NCBI RefSeq assembly: GCF_021531595.1
Contig: NZ_JADYUD010000003.1
Span: 62,001-126,000 of the forward strand
DNA: 64,000 nucleotides
Direction of reading: 5' to 3'
Origin: Fusobacterium perfoetens
GTDB taxonomy: Bacteria; Fusobacteriota; Fusobacteriia; Fusobacteriales; Fusobacteriaceae
Position numbers and translations under genes: made by a program. Position 1 is the first letter of the stretch. Every line of letters starts with the position of its first letter. The notes beneath the pieces are model-generated. The model searched no databases. It was not told where the DNA came from and saw only the letters and a list, made by a program, of their open reading frames with translations. This document shows positions 53,581 through 61,886 of this stretch, in pieces.

Positions 53581-56500
53581 TTAAAATCTATAAGAGATTC
53601 CTGCTGTTACTCTTGAGTTATCTCCTTTATCTGTCCAAATCATTTCATATTTTGTATCTACACCAACACCACTTTCGTGTTCGTAGTCAATTCCAATATG
53701 ACCTTCAATTCTGTTATCTGCAATATCTTCTTCTCCTGTAAGAGCTATTTCTTTTCCATAAAGAGTATATCTTGCATCATCTGATTTACTTACATCAGCA
53801 AGAACATATTCTGCTCCAACAGAAAGAGAAAGTTTTCCATTGTATAAATCAAATTCTTTTACAGCATTTCCTCCAAACATTCCTTCAAAGATTGTTACAT
53901 CTTGTTCGTCCATTCTGTAGTTTGCATCACTGCTTTCAACAGCATCTTGATTTATAAGAGTGTATCTTGCACCAAATACTGGCTGAAGTTTTACTGTATC
54001 TGTTACTAAATAATCTTTTTTACCTTTTAAAGCAAATGTTAAAGCATCTGCATCAGATTTTCCACTTGTAATCATATTATAAACACCAGCTGATGTTGCA
54101 AGATTTAAATCAAGTTCACTCTTAGTATATCCAACATTTCCTGTTAAATCAAATCCACCTTGAGTTCTATGTTTTACATAACCACCAAAGTAAGTGTTAT
54201 CTCCGTCAAGTTTTCCTCCACCTTGAATATCAACTTCAGTGTCACCTTGTCCATAAACAACTCCGTATGATGTTGTATCATTTATACCATATTCAAGCAT
54301 ACCAACAGTTCCTGTAATATCTCCATCATATCCTTTAGAAGCTTTTCCACCGTCAAATTCAGTGTCAGAATTTACATATGTACCAAATGCAATCCATTCT
54401 CCTTTTCCTGCTTTTCTTCCAAAATCATCAACAACAGACATATAAGTATCAGTTACATCTTTTGTTACAGCATAACCTGTTGTATAGAATGCTTCAGCAG
54501 TGTTTCCTGCTTTTGTTATCATACCAACAAGTTTACTTTCATCTGAATAGTTTACAGCATCTCTTAATTCTTGATTTCCAGATAATCCACCAAGCATTGC
54601 ATCATAAACAGATTTATAGTCATCAAGTTGTCCATTATATTCTGTTGCATCTTTTACAGTAAGAGCAATTTTTCCATCTTTTTCTTCAACTGCTCCATCT
54701 TTTCCAGTTCCTTTAAATATTACAGCTGCTTTAATATTAGTATCATCTTTAAAACTATAATTTTCTGCAACATTAAATTGTTTTTGAGAAACATTAAATT
54801 TATCTCCTACAACAAATTTAACTTCAGCATCAGTTCCAGTTGTAACTGATAAATCAGCTCCACTTGCCATTTTATCAAGAGAAGTAGTAACATTTCCTTT
54901 TCCATAGTTATTATTCATATCTACATGAAGAGAACCTTTATCTGCAATGTGAAGTTCTGTTTTTTCTCCAGCTTTTGTTGTAGTTCCTCCGTTAAGTTCT
55001 GCATTTTCTCCTATATGCCAACCTTCTCCATTAAGAATTATTTTTTCAGCTCCATTTACTTTATAGTCAAAAGTATTTCCTGCTTCTTTTTTATGTTCAG
55101 CTTCTACTGCTCCAAGAGAAACATTAAATTCGTCATTTCCTGTTCCCATATCAATTATTCCATTATGAGCAGAATTTGTTACAGTAAATTTATCATCATT
55201 TTGCCCTAAAGTAATATTTCCAATATTTTCTGTACTGTCAACTGTAAGTTCTATTTTTTCAGTTGAAGAACTTCCGTCAATTTCTCCTATTTCAGAAGCA
55301 TTTAGTATATTAACTATATTAGCTTTATCATCTCCTGTTGTAAAATCAAGCTCCATTTTTTTAACATTTACTTCTTTATACTTAACATCTGTATAATTTT
55401 TTCCTGCATCTACTAAAATTTCTTCATGTTCATCAGCATTTCTTAATTTTAAAGTTTCAGCAGTTATATCTGTAACTCCTTTTGTATCTTGTAGAGCTAT
55501 ATTTTCAACAAGAGTATTATCATTTTTTCCACCATCAATTTTTCCTATTACTTGTCCTGTTCCTATTACTGTAAGAACTCCATCTTTTCCAAGTTTTACA
55601 GCTGTTGCTCCTGTTGTAAAATCTTCTTGAACAGCATTTATTACAGTTCCTCCGCCTATAACTAATTTTTTATCTGTAACATCTAAAAGAGTTCCTGCTT
55701 TTTGGAAATAACCTGTTATAACTGTATCATCTAAAACAAGAGCATTTCCATTTCCTGTAAATTTATATAAAGTTGTATTATCTCCTGCTGAACTGTCAAC
55801 TACACCTGTTAAAGTTTTTCCTGCTAAATCATTTATCATATTTCCTGTTATTTCAGCTGTTGTATTCTGAGTATAAACAGTTGTTTTAGAAGTATCATTT
55901 TTTAAAGCTGTATTTACATCTTTACTGCTTTCATTTGTAAGATTAATAACTTTTGTATTATTATTTTCATCATATGTAATTCCTGTTACTTTTCCTGTTT
56001 CATTGTCAATACTTCCAGCTTTCAAAACAACACCTTTAATCTCTCCTGTTCCTAAACTTAAATCTTTACCGGATATATCTTTATAAATAATTATTCCTCT
56101 GTCATTAACTTTTCCTGAATAAATAGTATCATCTTTTTTATTATTATTTATAACAACACCATAGTTATAGGCTGTTGAAGAAGTAGTTGTATTTGCTATA
56201 TTTATTCCTTTTGTTGTTAAAATAGTTCCATAATTATAAGTATTCCCTCCTTCATGTCCATTTTTAGTATTAATATACTGTCCTTGGCTTTGAGAAATAA
56301 TATATCCATAATTATATGCTTCGCTTCCTGCTGAATTATTTGTTACCTGTCCTTTAGCCCCTGTGGTTTTTATAAGACCATAGTTATAACCTATCCCTTT
56401 TTGAATATCTTGTCCACGATTAGTAGAAGTGGCATTTAAAACTCCATAGTTATATCCATTTCCACCATTAATAGTTTGAACAGCTGAACTTCCGTTCCTG

Positions 56501-57039
56501 ATTATTATTCCGTGATTATATCCTTCCTCAGAAATTACTTGTCCACCTAAAATAAGTCCATAGTTATTTTTTAATGTTTGTCCTCCAACTATTATTCCAT
56601 AATTATTTATTAAAGAACCACTAGCTTTTAATATTCCAAAATTATTTTCTGTATTTGAATTTGCAGAATTTATATTTTTTAAATTATTTAAAATATTATT
56701 TGAAATATATTGATTTGGTACACTAATATCAGCAGCTAGGTTCCCAACTGATATTTTGCTATTTCCATTTTCCTCTGTTATTGTGATTGTATAATCATTA
56801 TCTGTTTTTCCATTTAACTCAGATAATGAATTAGTTCCCTTTCCATTTAAGAATGTACCTTCTAAGGCTTTTTCTGCTTCCCATTTGTGATATTCAATAG
56901 TTCCTTCTTTATATGGATTTGCTTCTTCTGCAAAAGAAACCATTCCTGTAATAAGAAAAGTAACTACTAACCCCAATGTAATTTTTACTTTTCTTTTAAG
57001 AAATCTTTTAAGTGAATTTTCAATATAACTTTTTCCCAT
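53581..57039 (-). CDS. Type Va autotransporter (putative adhesin)
   Basis: 1152 residues. A long signal peptide (1-37, basic then hydrophobic, cleaved after SFA) precedes a beta-helix-like passenger. Residues about 131-320 hold ten short repeats of the type N-[YFH]-G-[ILV]. The last 270 or so residues form the autotransporter beta-barrel (starts near GEWIAFGTYVNSD, ends GISYRF with a terminal Phe). The passenger is displayed on the outer surface; no protease motif is seen, so an adhesin or surface-layer role is likely. It has its own promoter (57121-57149) and terminator. Confidence 0.85.
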   Translation of the reverse strand: MGKSYIENSLKRFLKRKVKITLGLVVTFLITGMVSFAEEANPYKEGTIEYHKWEAEKALEGTFLNGKGTNSLSELNGKTDNDYTITITEENGNSKISVGNLAADISVPNQYISNNILNNLKNINSANSNTENNFGILKASGSLINNYGIIVGGQTLKNNYGLILGGQVISEEGYNHGIIIRNGSSAVQTINGGNGYNYGVLNATSTNRGQDIQKGIGYNYGLIKTTGAKGQVTNNSAGSEAYNYGYIISQSQGQYINTKNGHEGGNTYNYGTILTTKGINIANTTTSSTAYNYGVVINNNKKDDTIYSGKVNDRGIIIYKDISGKDLSLGTGEIKGVVLKAGSIDNETGKVTGITYDENNNTKVINLTNESSKDVNTALKNDTSKTTVYTQNTTAEITGNMINDLAGKTLTGVVDSSAGDNTTLYKFTGNGNALVLDDTVITGYFQKAGTLLDVTDKKLVIGGGTVINAVQEDFTTGATAVKLGKDGVLTVIGTGQVIGKIDGGKNDNTLVENIALQDTKGVTDITAETLKLRNADEHEEILVDAGKNYTDVKYKEVNVKKMELDFTTGDDKANIVNILNASEIGEIDGSSSTEKIELTVDSTENIGNITLGQNDDKFTVTNSAHNGIIDMGTGNDEFNVSLGAVEAEHKKEAGNTFDYKVNGAEKIILNGEGWHIGENAELNGGTTTKAGEKTELHIADKGSLHVDMNNNYGKGNVTTSLDKMASGADLSVTTGTDAEVKFVVGDKFNVSQKQFNVAENYSFKDDTNIKAAVIFKGTGKDGAVEEKDGKIALTVKDATEYNGQLDDYKSVYDAMLGGLSGNQELRDAVNYSDESKLVGMITKAGNTAEAFYTTGYAVTKDVTDTYMSVVDDFGRKAGKGEWIAFGTYVNSDTEFDGGKASKGYDGDITGTVGMLEYGINDTTSYGVVYGQGDTEVDIQGGGKLDGDNTYFGGYVKHRTQGGFDLTGNVGYTKSELDLNLATSAGVYNMITSGKSDADALTFALKGKKDYLVTDTVKLQPVFGARYTLINQDAVESSDANYRMDEQDVTIFEGMFGGNAVKEFDLYNGKLSLSVGAEYVLADVSKSDDARYTLYGKEIALTGEEDIADNRIEGHIGIDYEHESGVGVDTKYEMIWTDKGDNSRVTAGISYRF

Positions 57040-57120
57040 AATAAATTATCCTCCTGTAAAATAAATACCATTTTTAAAAAATAATATTAAGTAAATACAA
57101 AGTTTTCCCCCTCTAAACTC

Positions 57121-57149
57121 TGTATAATTACTTTTAATTTATTAAACAA
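57121..57149 (-). promoter_or_regulatory. Proximal promoter of the autotransporter gene
   Basis: On the minus strand TTGTTT (57149-57144), 17 bp, TATACA (57126-57121), giving a leader of about 75 bases. Confidence 0.6.
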
Positions 57150-57209
57150 GAAGAAATCATAAGAAAAAGACTATTTTTTTATTAAAATTTCAAAAAAAAC
57201 AATAAAAAA

Positions 57210-57280
57210 AACAGCTTATTTTATATTTTTTAAGCTGTTTAAATAGTTAAAATTTCTTATACACTTATCCCCATACCTTT
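57210..57280 (-). ncRNA. Candidate short leader RNA upstream of the autotransporter
   Basis: From the distal promoter the RNA would begin near 57280 and end at the 57212-57243 hairpin, about 70 bases, without an ORF. It may be a small RNA or an attenuated autotransporter leader. Confidence 0.4.
57212..57243 (-). terminator. Terminator in the autotransporter upstream region
   Basis: On the minus strand aaacagctta pairs with taagctgttt around an A/T loop and is followed by eight T residues. It ends RNA from the distal promoter before the proximal one. Confidence 0.7.
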
Positions 57281-57285
57281 TCTTA

Positions 57286-57314
57286 AGTATAGTCCTGATA
57301 CTTTTAATTGTCAA
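57286..57314 (-). promoter_or_regulatory. Distal, near-consensus promoter upstream of the autotransporter
   Basis: On the minus strand TTGACA (57314-57309), exactly 17 bp, TATACT (57291-57286). Confidence 0.75.
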
Positions 57315-57593
57315 TACCGTTTTTTTAAAAAAAGTTTTCAAAAAAATTTTTTTGTTTTTTATGCTCTTTTTTTGCCCATTTTATATACCTTTGCTTTTAG
57401 TAATTTTTTCATTATTTACAAAAATATTTTTTAAAAATTGATTAGTTTTTTATTTTCTTTTTTTCACTTTTGGTTGATTTTTAAAACTTTTTTTCTTTGA
57501 CTTTTAAAAAATTATTTTATATAATTCATTCGCATATGCTTCTTACAAGGGAAATTTCTCTTTCTTAATTTTTTTAATAAGGAGATATAAAGT

Positions 57594-58070
57594 ATGAAAA
57601 ATCCAAAAAAACAGCTAAAGAATGATGAAGAAGAAATTGAAGAAGACGATTGCGAACTCTTAAGACTAGATGACAAAGGTTATCTTAAAAAAATAAATTA
57701 TATTAAGCAGATAAATTACAAAAGTTTTTATAAAAGTGGAAAAACTCCTGAACAACTTGAAAAAGAGATTGATATATTTTTTAAAAATTGTTCAGAATAT
57801 TCAAGAAAACCTGAATCCCATGTCCCTTTTGGAACAAAAGGGATAGATGAATACAGATATATCTCTAAAATTTTAAAAAATCTTGGGGTTCTTGCAGAGC
57901 CATGTATTCTAGCCGATTTTTTAAATATTGATGTTGATATTATTTTAAACGGAGTTGAAAAGGGAGAAGTTCCATGTTTTTTCTGTGAAGGTATATGTTC
58001 TGTTAAAGTAAACAGTATCATAACTTTTTTGAAAAAAGTTTTTCCAGATAAGATAATAAAATATTTATAA
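57594..58070 (+). CDS. Small protein with excisionase-like helix-turn-helix
   Basis: 158 residues, no signal peptide. The N-terminus is acidic (EEEIEEDDCELL). The C-terminal 60 residues (about 90-150; ILADFLNIDVDIILNGVEKGEVPCFF then a second helix) resemble the excisionase/MerR-type helix-turn-helix, in which a wing reads KGEIP. Four cysteines near the end are notable. Ribosome site aaggag. Its stop lies 6 bases before the array of phased palindromes at 58076, so it is the best local candidate to bind them. Function unknown. Confidence 0.5.
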   Translation: MKNPKKQLKNDEEEIEEDDCELLRLDDKGYLKKINYIKQINYKSFYKSGKTPEQLEKEIDIFFKNCSEYSRKPESHVPFGTKGIDEYRYISKILKNLGVLAEPCILADFLNIDVDIILNGVEKGEVPCFFCEGICSVKVNSIITFLKKVFPDKIIKYL

Positions 58071-58075
58071 CTTTA

Positions 58076-58175
58076 CCCCATGAAAAATCTTCAAGGGGGT
58101 AATGAAAAAATTTCATGCCCCCCATGAAAAATTTTCATACCAAAGATCATTCTAGTAATAATCATACTAGTAAAA
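58076..58175. repeat. Phased palindrome array, module A
   Basis: Three 15-bp units start at 58080, 58102 and 58124, exactly 22 bp apart: ATGAAAAATCTTCAA (degenerate), ATGAAAAAATTTCAT and ATGAAAAATTTTCAT. G/C runs fill the 7-bp spacers. Two 15-bp direct repeats (58146-58160, 58161-58175; ATCATWCTAGTAAWA) follow. All of this recurs in module B at +136. Confidence 0.85.
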
Positions 58176-58194
58176 TCATAAATAAATATATAAA

Positions 58195-58204
58195 GGGCGT
58201 GCCC
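58195..58204. repeat. GGGC-GT-GCCC mini-palindrome between the two modules
   Basis: A GC-only 10-base palindrome in otherwise AT-rich linker DNA, followed by six A residues. Confidence 0.5.
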
Positions 58205-58215
58205 AAAAAATTCAT

Positions 58216-58311
58216 ATGACATTTTGTCATAACCCTCATGACAATTTGTCATGCCCCTCATGACAAAATGTCATGACAAAGATTATTCTATAGTAGATTA
58301 CTCTATAGTTG
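58216..58311. repeat. Phased palindrome array, module B
   Basis: Three perfect-arm 15-bp palindromes start at 58216, 58238 and 58260, again 22 bp apart: ATGACATTTTGTCAT, ATGACAATTTGTCAT and ATGACAAAATGTCAT, with CCCTC-type spacers. Two 15-bp direct repeats (58282-58296, 58297-58311; ATTAYTCTATAGTWG) follow. The unit starts equal those of module A plus exactly 136. Confidence 0.85.
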
Positions 58312-58349
58312 ATTAATATATATTACACACACAGGGAAAAACTGGCAGA

Positions 58350-59096
58350 CTAAAAGATTCTTTCAAAAACATATTCAGTTTCAGAAGATAAATTTTCTCT
58401 GAAAACATAACCTAAAGAATTAAATTTTTTTAATTCTTCAGGACTTTGAATATTATTTTCTGCCATAAAACGAACCATTTCTCCCCTTGCCATTTTTGAA
58501 TATGTTCCTTTTACAACAAGTTTTTCTCCTGACATTTCAACAAAAGAACAAGTGATAAACTTATCATCTTTGCTTAAGAATTTTTCAATACATTTTGAAT
58601 ATTCTTTTGAAGCTAGATTTATTATAGTTTTACTTTCATCACTTATTTCTTTGTATAATTTTATTCCCCAGAAATCATACAAATTTTTAAATTCATTGAC
58701 TTTTAGTTTTGACTGCATTTCAAGACGATAAAGAGTAATTCCGTCTAAAGCTTTTAAAAAACCATAAAGCCCTGAAAGGATTCTTAGATTTTCCTGAAGA
58801 TATTTTATATTTTTATCATAAGAAAGGGCAGGAACTATATGTTGAAAAACTATTCCTTCGTATGTAAGAATTGCAGGAGTTAAGTTATCTTTTAAATTCA
58901 TGCTTTTTATACGCTCAAAGTTTTCATCAGCAAGTTTATCACTGCATTTCCAGATATTCTGAAGTTCAGAAACTGTTTTTTCTTTTAAAACAGATAATAT
59001 TTCTTCAGATTTTTTTAAAAACAGAGGAAGACTATCATATTTAAGTGATATATTTTCCTGTGACATATTTTTAGCAGGAGATATAATAATTTTCAT
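58350..59096 (-). CDS. yaaA: Peroxide-stress protein YaaA (DUF328)
   Basis: 248 residues with the YaaA signature: start IIISPAKNM, a central LSGLYGFLKALDGITLYRLEM and KGTYSKMARGEMVRF. YaaA lowers free iron during peroxide stress and binds DNA in E. coli. It overlaps the bcp stop by one base; grouping with a thiol peroxidase supports an oxidative-stress role. Confidence 0.9.
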   Translation of the reverse strand: MKIIISPAKNMSQENISLKYDSLPLFLKKSEEILSVLKEKTVSELQNIWKCSDKLADENFERIKSMNLKDNLTPAILTYEGIVFQHIVPALSYDKNIKYLQENLRILSGLYGFLKALDGITLYRLEMQSKLKVNEFKNLYDFWGIKLYKEISDESKTIINLASKEYSKCIEKFLSKDDKFITCSFVEMSGEKLVVKGTYSKMARGEMVRFMAENNIQSPEELKKFNSLGYVFRENLSSETEYVFERIF

Positions 59097-59548
59097 TATA
59101 TTTCTCCAAGCATTTTTTCAGGATCATCAGCAGCTTTAACTTTATCATTTGCTTTTATGATAATTCCATTTTCATCAATAAGATAAGTAGTACGAACTAC
59201 CCCTAAAGAAACTTTTCCATATAGTTTTTTTTCTTTCCACACATCATATGCTTTTATTACTTCTAATTCAGGATCTGCAAGAATTGTGATTTTTAAATTT
59301 TGTTTTTCTTCAAATCTTTTATGAGAAGCAACAGTATCTTTACTGATACCAATTATTTCAGTATTTTTTTCTGTAAATAAAGGATATCTTTCAGAATAAC
59401 CACATGCTTGTTTTGTACATCCAGGAGTATTATCCTTTGGATAAAAATATAGGATAACTTTTTTTCCAAGATAATCACTTAGTTTGTGCATTACTCCGTT
59501 TTGATCAGGGAGAGAAAAATCAGGTGCTTTTTTTCCAACTTCTAACAT
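59096..59548 (-). CDS. bcp: Thiol peroxidase Bcp (PrxQ type)
   Basis: 150-residue cytoplasmic peroxiredoxin reducing peroxides with thioredoxin. The peroxidatic Cys is in NTPGCTKQACGYS with the resolving Cys five residues on, as in atypical two-Cys PrxQ. Full length. Strong ribosome site aaggagg. Cotranscribed with the SDR gene upstream and yaaA downstream. Confidence 0.92.
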   Translation of the reverse strand: MLEVGKKAPDFSLPDQNGVMHKLSDYLGKKVILYFYPKDNTPGCTKQACGYSERYPLFTEKNTEIIGISKDTVASHKRFEEKQNLKITILADPELEVIKAYDVWKEKKLYGKVSLGVVRTTYLIDENGIIIKANDKVKAADDPEKMLGEI

Positions 59549-59569
59549 AGTTAAATCCTCCTTAAAATT

Positions 59570-60331
59570 TTAAATTTTTTTCTTTTGAATCTCTTTTATT
59601 ATTTTTAGTTCTTTTTTTCTTGGTATAAATTTAGAAGTAAAAGTTAAAAATTTATTGATAAATCCAGGAACAGAAATATCTTTATTTTTAAAATAATCTT
59701 CTACTGCTATTTCTGCAGTTTTTTCAGGAGTCATTATATAAAAACTTTTTTTAGCATATTTCATTCCCTTAAAATCTGTTTTTACAGGGCCGGGGCATAG
59801 GCACATGACTTTTATATTTTGACTGTGAAGTTCTTCATAAAGAGCTGCTGTAAAGGATTTTACATAGGCTTTGCAAGCATAGTAAACAGCAGCATAAGGG
59901 CCTCCACTTTGAAAAGCAGCAGTAGAAGAAACATTAATTATTCCAGTACCTTCAGAAATATTTTTATTTTCAAGATTTTTAAGGAATAGTTCTGTCATAT
60001 GGGTAAGGGCTGTTATATTAAGATTTATAACCTCATTGCTTTCTTTCCAGCTTATATTCTGGAATCTTCCAAGGCTTCCAATTCCAGCATTATTTACAAG
60101 AACATCAATTTTTATATTTTGTTCTTTAAGCCAGCTGAAGATTTTTATTCTTTCGTGGAAATTTTCTATATCAGCTTTTATTGGGATAAACATATTATTA
60201 AAATTTTTTTCTGCTTTATAGAAATTATCCCAGTTTCTTCCTATACCGAAAACTTTATGCCCTTTTTTTATAAAAGATAAGGCCATATGATAGCCTATCC
60301 CTCTTGTAGCTCCTGTTATTAAAATATTCAA
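59570..60331 (-). CDS. Short-chain dehydrogenase/reductase
   Basis: 253 residues, classical SDR: TGATRGIGYH cofactor loop (7-16), NNAG, catalytic Ser in NVSSTAA and Y-x3-K in YYACKAYVKS, LCPGPVKTDF. It reduces or oxidises an alcohol/carbonyl with NAD(P)H; the substrate is unknown. TTG start preceded by ggagga. First gene of the SDR-bcp-yaaA unit. Confidence 0.85.
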   Translation of the reverse strand: MNILITGATRGIGYHMALSFIKKGHKVFGIGRNWDNFYKAEKNFNNMFIPIKADIENFHERIKIFSWLKEQNIKIDVLVNNAGIGSLGRFQNISWKESNEVINLNITALTHMTELFLKNLENKNISEGTGIINVSSTAAFQSGGPYAAVYYACKAYVKSFTAALYEELHSQNIKVMCLCPGPVKTDFKGMKYAKKSFYIMTPEKTAEIAVEDYFKNKDISVPGFINKFLTFTSKFIPRKKELKIIKEIQKKKI

Positions 60332-60352
60332 AATATTCCTCCGTAAAAAAAT

Positions 60353-60403
60353 AAACAGAAAATAAAACTCCAGTTTTTATTTATGGAATTTTATTCTCTG
60401 TTT
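60353..60403 (-). terminator. Terminator of the L,D-transpeptidase gene
   Basis: 19-bp stem with two G-U pairs (60353-60371 with 60385-60403); on the minus strand tttattttttta follows. Confidence 0.8.
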
Positions 60404-60409
60404 AAGATA

Positions 60410-61600
60410 TTAGAAAATTATAAACATTACATTTTCTTTAGGATATTGTTCATTGCTTGCAACATTTTTATTGTTTTCTCCAAGTATCCATTCAAAAAGA
60501 AATTTAGCATGGCTTACTGTATTTCTTATACATTTTCTTGTTCCTTTAAAAGTTCCAAGCCCTGTTTCTTTTTGTGCAAGGAAAAACTCTTTGTTAGGTT
60601 CTTCAGGATAATCTACAGGAGTTCCATGAAGGTATCCTCCTCCACTGAATCTTATAGCATATCTTGCAATTCCTAAGTCTTCTCCGAAGTTTCCTCTGTA
60701 TCCCATTTCATATTTTACCATAGGTACAATAAAAGAACCTCTTGGTGTTTCAAATCCTAAAATGCTTTCTATACCTGTTTTTCCATAAATATATGATATA
60801 AGAACCCATTCATCTCCAACTTTTTCAAAAGCAGCAAGGTTTTGGTTATCTATATCAGCAACAATAGCTTTTTTAAATCCAGAAGATATTTTTGGCCTTT
60901 CTGTAAGATATTTTTTTTCAATAACAAGAGGGAATTCTTTTATTCCTTCAACTCTTACTTCAGCTTCTTTTTTCCCTTCACTTAAAACAGAAAGAACAGA
61001 TCTGTCAGGAATATATATCTTTTCATCATTATATTTTCCAATGATATTTTGATCAAGTGAAGTTCCATATTTATCTTTTATTCTAAGCATATCTTTATTG
61101 TATGGATTAGGAATATATGAATTTGTTGATGCAAGTTTTATTCCAGCTTCATTATTATCTGCAATAAATTTTTCTACATTTTGTATTCTTTCAAGCATTT
61201 TTTCAAATCTAAAACTTCTGTCTTCACAATAAACAGAAGAAATATATCCTATGCCATTTGGTGTTTGTACTTTATACCAGAAAGATTCTGTAGAGCCTTT
61301 TTGGCTTCTTTTTTCAAGAACCTGAAGTTTATGATTAAAAGGTACTTGATAAATAACTGGTGATGAACCAGTAGGAAATTTTCTTACATTTCCATACTTT
61401 GTTTTTATGAAAATATAGTCAAGTAATTCTGGAAGATCATCACCTTTATATTTTATATCTGTTTTTATATTTTCGGGTATTTTATTATCATATAGCTTTA
61501 CAACTTTGATTTCTGTTTTTTTCGGTTCTGCTCCATAAAGAACTGATGTAAACATTATAAATGTCATAATACCTGTCAATATTTTTCTTTGTAACTTCAA
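60410..61600 (-). CDS. L,D-transpeptidase with SH3-like domain
   Basis: 396 residues. A signal peptide (cleaved after LYGA, about 24) exports it to the periplasm. An SH3b-type domain (about 55-125) is followed by a YkuD catalytic domain: FETPRGSFIV, the HG in YLHGTPV and the catalytic Cys in GTRKCIRN. The family motif is usually SHGCIRM; here the residues before Cys are TRK. It would crosslink or anchor peptidoglycan. TTG start behind agggggaa. Confidence 0.8.
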   Translation of the reverse strand: MKLQRKILTGIMTFIMFTSVLYGAEPKKTEIKVVKLYDNKIPENIKTDIKYKGDDLPELLDYIFIKTKYGNVRKFPTGSSPVIYQVPFNHKLQVLEKRSQKGSTESFWYKVQTPNGIGYISSVYCEDRSFRFEKMLERIQNVEKFIADNNEAGIKLASTNSYIPNPYNKDMLRIKDKYGTSLDQNIIGKYNDEKIYIPDRSVLSVLSEGKKEAEVRVEGIKEFPLVIEKKYLTERPKISSGFKKAIVADIDNQNLAAFEKVGDEWVLISYIYGKTGIESILGFETPRGSFIVPMVKYEMGYRGNFGEDLGIARYAIRFSGGGYLHGTPVDYPEEPNKEFFLAQKETGLGTFKGTRKCIRNTVSHAKFLFEWILGENNKNVASNEQYPKENVMFIIF

Positions 61601-61610
61601 ATTATTCCCC

Positions 61611-61886
61611 CTAAACTACTTCATGTATCTTTTCTATATGTTTTTTTAAGCCGTGTTTTTCCACAAGAGAAATTGTAACTTTTATATCTTCATCTTTTAC
61701 TATATTTTTAATTTTATCAGTATATTCTGTTTCAACTCTTACAGCAAGTCCACAGTTTGCAGAAATTTCTGTAGGCAGAGGTATAACTCTGCATGGAATA
61801 TTTTTATCCAGAAGATTTTTTTCAAGCTGAATTATAAGGTGTGTAGACTCTGCAGAAAGTATTAAAAATTTTTCATCTCTTATCAT
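61611..61886 (-). CDS. DUF3343 protein, selenium-operon type
   Basis: 91 residues matching the small DUF3343 family: FLILSAESTHLIIQLEKNL and ANCGLAVRVE, with one conserved Cys (C45). DUF3343 proteins are often encoded with YedF and are proposed sulfur or selenium carriers. It overlaps yedF by 4 bases in the selB-yedF-DUF3343 unit. Confidence 0.8.
   Translation of the reverse strand: MIRDEKFLILSAESTHLIIQLEKNLLDKNIPCRVIPLPTEISANCGLAVRVETEYTDKIKNIVKDEDIKVTISLVEKHGLKKHIEKIHEVV

Larger units (their letters stand above)
57040..57593. other. Leader and promoter region between the autotransporter and a small-protein gene
   Basis: 554 bp, extremely AT-rich. It holds two minus-strand promoters (57121-57149 and 57286-57314) and an intrinsic terminator between them (57212-57243). 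The part from about 57320 to 57590 consists of A and T tracts, with a weak, decayed relative of the 20-bp motif near 57545-57560. Nothing else is recognised. Confidence 0.6.

Noticed and set aside
54378-54662. Open frames antisense within the autotransporter gene
   Set aside because: Gln/Leu/His-rich translations typical of the reverse of repetitive coding sequence.
57258-57272. DnaA-box-like cttatcccca
   Set aside because: A single imperfect match inside a predicted leader RNA; no cluster.
58076-58311. CRISPR array
   Set aside because: The repeated units are 15-bp palindromes with 7-bp spacers and no unique 30-bp spacers; no cas genes are present.
61658-61676. Motif-like acaagagaaattg in the DUF3343 gene
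   Set aside because: Only the first half of the 20-bp motif matches and it lies in conserved coding sequence, so probably chance. The same holds for a half match near 63325 in selB.
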